Assembly (NCBI GenBank): GCA_017940245.1
Contig: JAGAYZ010000040.1
Location: 1 to 64,000, forward strand
DNA length: 64,000 bases
Source of the DNA: Muribaculaceae bacterium
Lineage (GTDB): Bacteria; Bacteroidota; Bacteroidia; Bacteroidales; Muribaculaceae
Direction: 5' to 3'
Below, one piece after another: positions 1 through 8,362 of this stretch. Within the stretch, counting starts at the first letter, position 1. The number at the start of each line of letters is the position of its first letter. The position numbers and the translations under genes were made by a program. Below the pieces are notes generated by a model. The model had not been told where the DNA came from and searched no databases. It worked only from the letters and a program-made list of their open reading frames with translations.

Positions 1-2
1 GC

Positions 3-152
3 GTTGACAAGGTGCTGAACATGGCAAAGACTGTCACCACCATCGTGTTCCGACTGCCTGAGAGTGGCAAAACTGTCACAAAGACAATGCCCATGAAACG
101 ACATCAGCGAATAGCAAAACTATTCACTGACGAATTTTGGGATATGCGATGA
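3..152 (+). CDS. C-terminal end of an unidentified protein (partial)
   Basis: Frame 3 is open from the window edge to a TGA at 150-152 and encodes 49 residues, ending in TDEFWDMR. The residues have ordinary protein composition. A strong hairpin follows 17 bases later, as expected at a gene end. No family is recognisable from so short a piece, and the 5' part lies outside the window. It is convergent with the large minus-strand gene that follows. The alternative is a chance open frame, because only about 150 bases are visible. Confidence 0.5.
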   Translation, partial: VDKVLNMAKTVTTIVFRLPESGKTVTKTMPMKRHQRIAKLFTDEFWDMR

Positions 153-169
153 CGAAGTCAGGAAAAAAC

Positions 170-204
170 AGGAGCCTTGCCCCCCGCATCGGGGCAAGGC
201 TCCT
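170..204 (-). terminator. Rho-independent terminator between convergent genes
   Basis: A perfect 14-base inverted repeat (arms 170-183 and 191-204) encloses a 7-base loop. Read on the minus strand the stem is followed by TGTTTTTT, so it terminates the giant secreted-protein gene. It also lies just after the plus-strand fragment and may serve both. Confidence 0.85.
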
Positions 205-229
205 GCCATCTTTCTGCTTGTCGCGGCGA

Positions 230-3200
230 TTAGCGCACCACTTTGGCGGTCGATGCAGTGCCGTCGGTGTAGCGTGTCACCACGATGTTGATGCCGTCGA
301 AGGGCTTGTCGCTCTGCACACCGGCCACGTTGAAGTAGGTCACGCTCTCTACCTCGGCATTAGCCTTCACTTCATTCACTGCGGTGATGATGTGCTCTTG
401 AGTAACCTCGAGGTCGGTGGGGTAGACCATGAGGTTGCTGCTGGCCGTCTGGCCTTCCTTGCCGGGCTGGGTGCTTGCGGCATGAGCGGGTCCATAGGCC
501 GACCCATCGGTGCGGCGCACGATGGCGTGGAATTGATAGACCTGTCCCTCACCATTGTCGTTCAGTGCCGATACCACAGCTCCGCCCTGCTTGTTGTAAT
601 CCCAAGCCACGGTGAAGGCTCCGTCGAAGTCGTTGCCATTCACCATGCCGTCGTCGCTGCGTGCAGGCACCACGAAGGTGTTGTTGCCCATCCACACGGC
701 AAAGGTGATCTTGGCATACTCTTGCACCTTGGGGTTGAGGAAGAAGTAATAGCCATTGTCTTCCACCACACTCTGCGGGCCGGTGGACTCGGCGGTGAGG
801 TTCAGGTTCTTCTCCAGGAAGTTCACAGTGCAATAGGTGTTGGGCTCGTAGGCTTCACCGTCTTCGGTCTCCACACTGCTCTTCACCGTCATGCTGTAGT
901 TGAGCTTGTCGTCGAGCGTTGCGGTGAGCGTAGCCGGCTTGATGTACTTGCCTACGAACTCGCCTACCTGAGAAGGCGTGTAGCTCTCGTTGAACTTCAG
1001 TTCCACCCAGTTGCTCTGGTCCCAGTCGGCGGTGCGTCCGGTGGCCTGCTTCATGTAGTCGGTCTGGCCTTCACGGGCCTCGGTCTTAGCGATTGACACA
1101 TTGCCCTGGTCTTTGCACCACAGGCTGCGTCCGTCGGCATGCACAACCAGCAACTGGTCGGCAATGGTGTAGTCGGTACCCACCTGGCCATCCTTCTCAA
1201 TCACAGCAAGCGGTGTGGCCTCCTTGTAGTAGAGGAATACGGGCTGGTTGGTCTCGGTGGTATAGGTGCTGAACAAATGGTCGCGGTTCCAGTAGCGCAG
1301 GTAGCGTGTGGTCTCATTGTTGTAGATGAAACTGATGTGCGCTTCGTTGGCTTTATCAACATCGGCATTGGTACCGTCGATGGTGATGGTGGCCTCGGCG
1401 TTTCCATCGGCAACGGCCTCGGTAAGCAGGGTGTTGCCGCCGGCCACATACAGGTAGCCGTTTTCACTACTGTTGTTGGTCTGCAAGTACCAGTTGCCTC
1501 CGGTCTTCTTCAGCGTGAACTGCGCCAGGTCGTCGTTGCCATAAACAATGGTCTTGTTTTCGTTCTTGAACATCACGCCGGCTGCATCGCGGTTGCTGGT
1601 CTTCTGCGTGGTGCCCATGGCCATGTTGTGGGCCTTGTTCACAATCACATAGACGCTGTTCTCGTTGAGCTGGCTGGCGTTGGTCACTAGCGTGTATTCA
1701 ATACCGTTACTCTTCACGAAGGTGTAGGTGCGGCTTTCGGCCTCCACGCTGTAGTAGCCATCCTGCATCGAGATGGCACGCACGGTGGTGGTCTGGTCGA
1801 ATGTCAACTGCTGCCCCAGGGTGTACTCTTGGCGAGTTTCGCTGGTCTTGGGATCACTGCCATCGGTGGTGTAGTAGATGGTAGCGCCCTCGGTCTCGCA
1901 GGTGATGTCGGTGGTGACACTCTCACCCACGGTCTTCACCACGCTAGGCTCGGTGATGACAGGAGGCTCAACAGTACCGATGGTAACGGTGATGCTGTTG
2001 ATTACACTTTCAAGCACGTCGTTGTACTTAGAGGGCAGAGTAGAGTAGCTCTCGATAGTGGTGGTTGCATCCACCTCAAATGGGCCTGTGTAAAGCTCAA
2101 ATGCCTCCATCTCGCTGGTCTTGTACCAGATTTGAGCGCCCTCGGTCTCACAGGTGAGGCTGATAGTTTGGGGCTCGTGGTAAATGGTAGTTTCTTCAGG
2201 GTTAATGTTGAACAATGGCTTATAGATCCACTCAAAGTCGATGGGGAAGATCTCATAAGGAGCGTTACTGTAGGTGGCATTATGGGCGTTAGGTCCATAG
2301 AAGTAAACTATGGCATAAACGTCGAATGTGCCACCATTGTTCTGAATCTGGTCGAAGAACGTCTGGTCGTAGGTGGGCCTTCCGTTGTGACCCGAGAACA
2401 GATACAGACCATCGTAGTAGTTCAGAGGCACACCACTCTGGTCGGTGATCTGACCGAGGTACTTCTGGCTTACCTGTGACAGGTTGCTGATGGTGTTCTT
2501 GCGCAAGTGTACATAGTGGCCAAAGAGGTTCTTGTCGGGGTCGATATAGTTGGCGTATTTAGTGCCATTATAAGCACCCTCATAGGTCCAGCCGTCGGTG
2601 ATGGCCTTGTTGGTGGTTTCTTCAGGAAGGATAGCGGTGTTGCCCAAAGCGGTTTCGGGCCACTCGCTCACGGTACCGGAGCTGTTGCCAAGCTCGTTGA
2701 TGAAGCTATCGCTCCAAACCGAGGCCTGACCTTTGATGCTGCCGCCAGGCAGCCAGTCGCCCATTTGGTACTTGGTGTAGTCGTTGTATTTGTTTACACC
2801 GCTTCCACCAAAGTAAACCATACCATAGCCACTGTTGTCGCGGACGAACGCAAATTCAGGCTTCTCACCGTTGTGGCGCCAAGTGCTCATGTAAACCACC
2901 TGAACGGGGTTGTCAAAGTACTTGTACGCGTCGCCGGTTTCTTCATTCATCTCCTTTACATTCAGCCATCCTGAGCCCTTGGCCTGGACGGTGAATGTGC
3001 CTGGCGTGATAGTGCTCACCAGGCTGCCCACCACGGCGATGGCCTTGAAGTTGTAGGTCTTGCCGGTCTCCAGTGGCACGGGAGTGCTGTAGAGAGTGGA
3101 TGCTGTAGTTGGATCATCGGGATAATTGCCCTCGCCCTCGGCTACGGTGTAGTAGATCTTGGCGTTAGGCGTGACGCTGAACATCTCCACGTTGATGTCC

Positions 3201-6200
3201 TCGTCATCACCCTTGTAGATGGTGCCGGGGAACGGCGAGTAAACCACGGGCTGGATGCCGATCTTATAAGTGGCCTCGGCTGTGGCTGTGCCACCATCGC
3301 CGCTGCGGCTGTCCATGGCATAAACCTTGATGGTCATGTCGTGGTCAACGGTGATGGGTGTGCCGGTGTACTCGGTGCCGTTGGCACTGGGGTCGCTACC
3401 GTCGGTAGTGTAGTAAATCAGGTAGTCGCCAATCTCGTTCTTCACACCCAGGGTCACGCTTTGGGCGTTGACGTAGGTTCCGGCTGCAGGGCTGACGGTA
3501 ACAGCCAGGTTGGCGGCTGTCAAAACGTAGGTCTCGGTGGTCACGTCGCTGGCGCGATACTCGCTCTGGCCGTTGAAGTAGTTGCTTAGGGTCACTGCCT
3601 TGATGGTAGTGGTGCCATTGGCGGCAAGAATGTCGATGTAAGGACTGTTGGTGGGATCGTAGGCCGTCCAACCCTCGCTGGTCACCTCGCCGGTCGTTGC
3701 GTTGAACGCAAAGTCGGTGTTACCAGTGGTGTAGTAAAACACTGTATTCCACGAGAGATTGTTCTGCTGAGTTTTGGTGCCAGTGCTAAGGCGTGTTTGC
3801 TGATTGCCGTCGTAGCTGCCACCTGCGAGCGAGAATGCGGGAGCATCCACGCTAAAGGTGTACTCACCGCCGGCGGGGTCGCTGGCGATGCCGTTGATTA
3901 CGGTAACCACGCTCAGTGTGGCATTGTCGTCGAGCACGATGTAGTAGCCATTGCTGTTGCTAATAGCCACTGCCACGCTCGATGCATCGGCGTCGGTGCC
4001 ATCGGTGGTGTAGCAGAAGCTTACGCTCTGTTCACCATAGGCGCGGCGGTCCTTAAGGGCCGACTTGGGATAAACAAATACTGGGTTAACGTAGGCACCA
4101 GCCTCGTTTGTTCCAAAGGTGGGAGCAGTGGGCTTGATGCAGGTGAAGGTGGCGGTTACGGCGTCGCTAGGCTCCATGCCGGTTTTGGTGGCGCGAGCCA
4201 TCACGTCAACGGTGTTGCCGGCTGCGCCGGTGCTGATTTCAAATGCTTCGCTGTAACTCTGCCAAGTGTTGCCGCCGTCGAGGCTGTACTCGATAGTGGC
4301 ACCATCGGTAGCGCAAGCCATGCTCACATTGTCCTTGCCAATGAAGTTATACTGGCCCAGGAACTCGCCGGCTGCGCCGGTGATAGATGGGCGTTTAACC
4401 TTGTTCTTATTTGCCAGCTTAAAGATGTAATTGGCACCTTGAGAGCTTCCATAGAATTTCCACATACTGCCGCTTGTGTTGAACGACAAATAGCCCTTGG
4501 ATGAGTTATCTACAAGCTCAATGTCAACCAAGCCATCCTCGCCCATTGTGATAGTCGCATATGCGGGAGTGCTTGAGTATGTCAGGTTGTTGCTTCCACT
4601 AGTATTGTCCAAATAGCCTTTTGCTGTGTGAAGTGCATAGTTTCCATTGTTGATTACAAAGTTAACTATTGCCATATCAGCTGTTGATGTGATGATACCA
4701 GTAGTACTATCGTAGTTGCTTGATGTTAATTCAACACCATTAGCCTGTCCACTACCAGTAGTACCCATTACATAGGTCTTTTCTCCAGCATTGGTGCCGG
4801 ACTTAGGTCCACCCACGATGAGGTAGGTGTCCTCGGTGTTGATGTCGGCCAGGTCGGTGAGCACTTCATATTCTTCGCTGGCGAAGTAGGTCACGGTAAT
4901 GGCAACGTCGCTGGCGGGCATATAGAAGGTGTAGGTGCCGTTGCCATTGTCGGTGATGCTCAGGCTGCTGTTGCCGCCATTGAACGTACCGGTAACGCTA
5001 CTCACCACATAACCGGCATTGGGCGTGACGGTGAAGGTCACTTGGGTGCCCGATGTGGCGGTTGCCGGAAGGCCGGTCACGTCGCCATGGCTCGAAACCA
5101 CGCTGATGCCGTGAGGAATCTTGGTGAAGGTGGCAGTCACAGTAGTGGCCGAACCCGGCATGGTGATTTGATACTTACCATCGATAATGGGCACATTGAC
5201 CGAGCTTTGAGCCGATCCCCAGCTATAAACCACAGAGCTGATTTGGTAGTCGTCGTTGGGTGTCACGTTGATGACTACGGGTGAACCTTCCACAGCTTGA
5301 GCCACACCGGTCACGGTGCCGCCGGCAGCAGGCTCGGCTACGTAGGTGATGCTGTAGGCCTGCTCGAAGGTGGGTGTCACAGTCACGTTGCTTGCAGGCA
5401 TGGTGAACGAGTAGGTGCCGTTACCATTGTCGGTGACTTGCACACTGGGGTTAACCGTAATGCCTGTTGCAACATAACCGCTATTGGGAGTGACCGTAAC
5501 GGTAATCACGTCACCTTCGTCGGCATCGGCAACACCTGTTGCAGTGCCGCCGGCAGCCTCAGCATAGCTGATGGTGTAGTCGCCAGCCTTAGCTTGCATA
5601 TAAAGCTGTACGGGCGAGTTTGATTTGCCGGTATATGCACGGAATTCAGTGCTATAAGCTCGTAGGTAATTGCCTGAACCCACATTCTGCATGGTGGCAT
5701 TATTACCATCAAATGTGATTTTCCATTTTGAATTGTCGCTCAATAAAGTGTTACTATACACGCTACCCCCTTTGTCTCCTTGAGAGTAAAGGTAGTTGGT
5801 CGCTCCATTGGCAGAGAAATGGAAATAATACTCATCGGTGGTACCACCTAATGTCAGGACATTCACTTCCGAGTCATTAGATAGTGTGGTCTCGCCAGAC
5901 TCAATGACAATATTATCACCATAGCCGGTACTTCCTGCCCATGCCATATTACTTGCTTCACAAACGACAATATATTTCTTGCCGGGAATGAGGCTGCTGA
6001 TATTGTTGATGCGGACGAATTTCTTGCTCAGATTGGCCTTGACCACAGTGTAGGCTGCACTGCCGGTAATGGCCAGGTTGCCGATTGAGGCTTTGCCATA
6101 GACGGTGGTGGAGCCTACGGTGTTGAGCGTGACATTCTCGTTCCACGTGCTGCCGTTGTCGGTGTTGACACCGACGGTAACCTCAGCGCTAGAGTTGATG

Positions 6201-7429
6201 GCTGCGATGTCGTCGACCAGTTGCTGGCAACCGGCGCTCACGCTGGTGCCTTGCTCCACCTCGCCTGCGGCGGGACTGAACGAGAGGGTATAGCTGCGCT
6301 GGGTCACCTTGATGGAGTTGCGGTTGCCATTGATCTCGATGTCGTAAACACCGGGAACAATGCGGAAGTTATTGCTACTGCTACCGGTAAGTGAAATGCT
6401 GGTGGCAGTGCCGTCGGTGCTTGTAATCCAGAAATTGCCACTGGCACTGGGATAGCGGGCCGTACCGTCCTCGAAGAGGAAGAAGTAATCACAAGTGCCT
6501 TGCTCGTCGCGGTTGCCGGTGAAATAGGCACTGATGGTGTATTTGTCGTTAGTGCTGTCGTAGGTAAACGCGGGTGCGTCGCTGGCACTGTCAATCCACG
6601 TGCTGCCATTCACCAGTCCGCCCAACTTCAGCGTGGGATGGTAGGCTACAAACGAGGCGGCAATGCTCACGTTTCCAGCGGGCATGGTAAATGAATAGAT
6701 GCCGGTGTTGTTGTCATAGTCTGGGGTAATGGTCGTGTTTGCAGTGGTGTTGGTTACCGTCACAGGATTGGTTGCGGTAGTGTAGCCGTAATTTGTGGTG
6801 AGCTTGAAATACACCATATCTCCCACTTGAGCTTCTTCAGGCTGAGTTCCCAAAATGTTACCCGATGCATCGGTAATCTTTACATCGCCCATCGTCAAAT
6901 CATTAGACGAGCGAGTGAGGGAATAGCTGGTAGTGGTGCTGCCATTATTATAGGTTACGGTAATAGATTTGATGTATACGGATTTATTTTTATCGTTTAC
7001 ATTGATTGAAATATATCCCGAGAGAGGGCTTGAAGGTGTAAAGGTATAAGTTTTATTGTTTTCTTTTGGGAGCTTCTGCGTGGAAATGGAGTTTGCGCCA
7101 ACTTTAATTGAAATGCTATTGGTATTGGCTGTTCCATTAGTAGATGCAACTAAGGTGATGTTTGTAATATTGCTTATGGCTTGGTCTGATGTCAATATGA
7201 AATCGCCTTTGCCGCCTCCCATCTGCAGGCCTCGAGCCTCTCCACTAGTTTCGCAAGCAATTGTTGCACCAGATGGTGTTGTGGTGAACTGGAAGGTAAG
7301 ATTTGAATTCGACCAAGATGGCTGGCCATTTGACACTGGCTGAGCGGAAGTTGTTATTTCCGTTTCGGTGGCGTGGGTGGCTATGAGGGCCAAGAGAGCC
7401 GCAAGAAGAAATGTAAATGTACGTTTCAT
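230..7429 (-). CDS. Giant secreted repeat protein (InlB-like B repeats and chitobiase-like domains, T9SS-type tail)
   Basis: This 2399-residue protein starts with a clear signal peptide (MKRTFTFLLAALLALIATHA). Residues of about 175-900 hold several divergent InlB B-repeat-like units, recognisable by recurring endings such as YSFTMPASNVTVTPTF and by VTPNxGY segments. The second half carries about five chitobiase C-terminal-like Ig domains, with the signatures CETEGATIYYTTDGSDP and IYYTTDGSDPSANG. Between these are stretches resembling jelly-roll or lectin-like modules. The last residues (YFNVAGVQSDKPFDGINIVV, then a TDGT segment) look like the degenerate T9SS sorting tail common in Bacteroidales. 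No catalytic domain is visible, so an adhesin or carbohydrate-binding surface scaffold is the likeliest role (inference). A single-gene transcript is expected, with a promoter upstream and a terminator downstream. Confidence 0.85.
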   Translation of the reverse strand: MKRTFTFLLAALLALIATHATETEITTSAQPVSNGQPSWSNSNLTFQFTTTPSGATIACETSGEARGLQMGGGKGDFILTSDQAISNITNITLVASTNGTANTNSISIKVGANSISTQKLPKENNKTYTFTPSSPLSGYISINVNDKNKSVYIKSITVTYNNGSTTTSYSLTRSSNDLTMGDVKITDASGNILGTQPEEAQVGDMVYFKLTTNYGYTTATNPVTVTNTTANTTITPDYDNNTGIYSFTMPAGNVSIAASFVAYHPTLKLGGLVNGSTWIDSASDAPAFTYDSTNDKYTISAYFTGNRDEQGTCDYFFLFEDGTARYPSASGNFWITSTDGTATSISLTGSSSNNFRIVPGVYDIEINGNRNSIKVTQRSYTLSFSPAAGEVEQGTSVSAGCQQLVDDIAAINSSAEVTVGVNTDNGSTWNENVTLNTVGSTTVYGKASIGNLAITGSAAYTVVKANLSKKFVRINNISSLIPGKKYIVVCEASNMAWAGSTGYGDNIVIESGETTLSNDSEVNVLTLGGTTDEYYFHFSANGATNYLYSQGDKGGSVYSNTLLSDNSKWKITFDGNNATMQNVGSGNYLRAYSTEFRAYTGKSNSPVQLYMQAKAGDYTISYAEAAGGTATGVADADEGDVITVTVTPNSGYVATGITVNPSVQVTDNGNGTYSFTMPASNVTVTPTFEQAYSITYVAEPAAGGTVTGVAQAVEGSPVVINVTPNDDYQISSVVYSWGSAQSSVNVPIIDGKYQITMPGSATTVTATFTKIPHGISVVSSHGDVTGLPATATSGTQVTFTVTPNAGYVVSSVTGTFNGGNSSLSITDNGNGTYTFYMPASDVAITVTYFASEEYEVLTDLADINTEDTYLIVGGPKSGTNAGEKTYVMGTTGSGQANGVELTSSNYDSTTGIITSTADMAIVNFVINNGNYALHTAKGYLDNTSGSNNLTYSSTPAYATITMGEDGLVDIELVDNSSKGYLSFNTSGSMWKFYGSSQGANYIFKLANKNKVKRPSITGAAGEFLGQYNFIGKDNVSMACATDGATIEYSLDGGNTWQSYSEAFEISTGAAGNTVDVMARATKTGMEPSDAVTATFTCIKPTAPTFGTNEAGAYVNPVFVYPKSALKDRRAYGEQSVSFCYTTDGTDADASSVAVAISNSNGYYIVLDDNATLSVVTVINGIASDPAGGEYTFSVDAPAFSLAGGSYDGNQQTRLSTGTKTQQNNLSWNTVFYYTTGNTDFAFNATTGEVTSEGWTAYDPTNSPYIDILAANGTTTIKAVTLSNYFNGQSEYRASDVTTETYVLTAANLAVTVSPAAGTYVNAQSVTLGVKNEIGDYLIYYTTDGSDPSANGTEYTGTPITVDHDMTIKVYAMDSRSGDGGTATAEATYKIGIQPVVYSPFPGTIYKGDDEDINVEMFSVTPNAKIYYTVAEGEGNYPDDPTTASTLYSTPVPLETGKTYNFKAIAVVGSLVSTITPGTFTVQAKGSGWLNVKEMNEETGDAYKYFDNPVQVVYMSTWRHNGEKPEFAFVRDNSGYGMVYFGGSGVNKYNDYTKYQMGDWLPGGSIKGQASVWSDSFINELGNSSGTVSEWPETALGNTAILPEETTNKAITDGWTYEGAYNGTKYANYIDPDKNLFGHYVHLRKNTISNLSQVSQKYLGQITDQSGVPLNYYDGLYLFSGHNGRPTYDQTFFDQIQNNGGTFDVYAIVYFYGPNAHNATYSNAPYEIFPIDFEWIYKPLFNINPEETTIYHEPQTISLTCETEGAQIWYKTSEMEAFELYTGPFEVDATTTIESYSTLPSKYNDVLESVINSITVTIGTVEPPVITEPSVVKTVGESVTTDITCETEGATIYYTTDGSDPKTSETRQEYTLGQQLTFDQTTTVRAISMQDGYYSVEAESRTYTFVKSNGIEYTLVTNASQLNENSVYVIVNKAHNMAMGTTQKTSNRDAAGVMFKNENKTIVYGNDDLAQFTLKKTGGNWYLQTNNSSENGYLYVAGGNTLLTEAVADGNAEATITIDGTNADVDKANEAHISFIYNNETTRYLRYWNRDHLFSTYTTETNQPVFLYYKEATPLAVIEKDGQVGTDYTIADQLLVVHADGRSLWCKDQGNVSIAKTEAREGQTDYMKQATGRTADWDQSNWVELKFNESYTPSQVGEFVGKYIKPATLTATLDDKLNYSMTVKSSVETEDGEAYEPNTYCTVNFLEKNLNLTAESTGPQSVVEDNGYYFFLNPKVQEYAKITFAVWMGNNTFVVPARSDDGMVNGNDFDGAFTVAWDYNKQGGAVVSALNDNGEGQVYQFHAIVRRTDGSAYGPAHAASTQPGKEGQTASSNLMVYPTDLEVTQEHIITAVNEVKANAEVESVTYFNVAGVQSDKPFDGINIVVTRYTDGTASTAKVVR

Positions 7430-7517
7430 TGTTATGATTGTTTTTTGTTATTTCCCTTTATAGAGTAATTTGTTTAAATTGCTGAATACGAAATGATTTA
7501 TGTCGATAAAAATCGTG

Positions 7518-7525
7518 CAAAGGTA
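7518..7525 (-). promoter_or_regulatory. Bacteroidales -7 element for the giant secreted-protein gene
   Basis: TACCTTTG on the minus strand, about 90 bases upstream of the start codon at 7429. It matches the Bacteroidota TAnnTTTG consensus. No convincing -33 TTG is visible at the usual spacing. Confidence 0.6.
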
Positions 7526-7652
7526 CAGATTTTTGCCGAGAAATGCCGGAGAGGGTGAAGTCGATTTTATGCTCGTCTGTCGAAAAACAACGAACTGGCT
7601 AATTGCTTCGGTGAATACGCTATTTTTATCGGTAAAAATCTGTGTGAGCTAT

Positions 7653-7751
7653 TCTGAGTTCTCTGAGTCCTCTGAGTCCTCTGAGTCCTCTGAGTCCTCT
7701 GAGGTCTCTGAGTTCTCTGAGGTCTCTGAGTTCTCGGAGTTCTCCGGGGTC
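7653..7751. repeat. Tandem array of eleven 9-base units (TCTGAGTCC and variants)
   Basis: Eleven contiguous 9-base units run from 7653 to 7751. The units are TCTGAGTTC, TCTGAGTCC (four in a row), TCTGAGGTC and so on, decaying at the end to TCGGAGTTC and TCCGGGGTC. On the minus strand the unit reads as a CTCNGAGNN pattern. The last unit contains the stop codon of the four-helix-bundle gene, so the array begins exactly at its 3' end. A short open frame through the array (Arg-Glu-Leu repeats) is a by-product of the 9-base period. The same unit reappears on the other side of the gene at 8328-8349. Confidence 0.9.
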
Positions 7752-8304
7752 ATTGCTTGCGATGGTTGATGCGGGCTCGGTACATTTCTTCTTTGATGCC
7801 GCCTTCTTCAAGAAATCGGCGTTTGATTCGCTCTATGAGCCTCACCATGAGATAATCATACTGATGGATGAGCGTGAGCGCAACATTGGCGATGGTTTCG
7901 GGCGATCGTTGCTTGATTTTCTCAAGATAAATTTCAGGATCGTTGTGTCGTCTTGCGAAACTCCTCATTTGCTGCGTGCGGGGGTCATCATTGCTCCAAG
8001 TGCAAAAATTATGAGTGATGAGAAAATCTTCATAGTCGGCTTGGAGCTCGTGCATGCTGCCGCGAGCCACATTCATGAGTTTGATTTCCATCTCTCGTGA
8101 AGTGTTTCCGTCGATGCTGGCTTCGACAATGTTTTGCTTTCCACTGCGCGCCGCCTGTATCATCTGGTCGATAGTGCGGTCACCTTTGCTGAAATAGTTG
8201 TTGGCAAAATAGTGGGTTATGACAAAGATGCACTGTGCTATCTGATATACTGCAAGCTGCTTGTAGTCGCCGCGCTGAGGCAGAAACGACTTGTCTTGTT
8301 CCAT
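7750..8304 (-). CDS. Four-helix-bundle protein (TIGR04258 / 23S rRNA intervening-sequence protein-like)
   Basis: A 184-residue, largely helical soluble protein with no signal peptide or membrane segment. The helices, around residues 12-40, 43-55, 68-95 and 125-170, and the phrases DQMIQAARSGKQNIVEAS and IKLMNVARGSMHELQADYED match the four-helix-bundle suffix-domain family found in multiple copies in Bacteroidota. These proteins are distant relatives of the 23S rRNA intervening-sequence proteins and of Avd, the accessory protein of diversity-generating retroelements. Their cellular function is unknown. No reverse transcriptase is nearby. The oddity is its setting: the stop codon lies in the first unit of an 11-unit 9-base array, and the 5' leader contains further copies of the same unit. 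Family assignment is from pattern recognition and is fairly secure; function is not assigned. Confidence 0.8.
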   Translation of the reverse strand: MEQDKSFLPQRGDYKQLAVYQIAQCIFVITHYFANNYFSKGDRTIDQMIQAARSGKQNIVEASIDGNTSREMEIKLMNVARGSMHELQADYEDFLITHNFCTWSNDDPRTQQMRSFARRHNDPEIYLEKIKQRSPETIANVALTLIHQYDYLMVRLIERIKRRFLEEGGIKEEMYRARINHRKQ

Positions 8305-8327
8305 TGAGATTTTAATTTACATTTGAT

Positions 8328-8349
8328 GGAGTTATCGGAGATCTCAGAG
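8328..8349. repeat. Upstream copy of the 9-base repeat (about 2.4 units)
   Basis: Read on the minus strand, this stretch is CTCTGAGAT-CTCCGATAA-CTCC, in the same 9-base period and CTCNGAGNN pattern as the array at 7653-7751. It lies in the 5' leader of the four-helix-bundle gene, so the gene has the repeat on both flanks. Confidence 0.55.
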
Positions 8350-8362
8350 TAACTTTATGGGC

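Noticed and set aside
137..1096. 319-codon plus-strand frame over the end of the giant secreted-protein gene
   Set aside because: It overlaps the terminator hairpin and has a His/Val-rich composition typical of antisense reading.
7653..7751. CRISPR array
   Set aside because: The units are contiguous 9-base repeats without spacers, and no cas genes are in the window.
7626..7811. Short open frame of Arg-Glu-Leu repeats through the 9-base array
   Set aside because: It follows from the 9-base period, overlaps the stop end of the four-helix-bundle gene, and lacks a non-repetitive domain.
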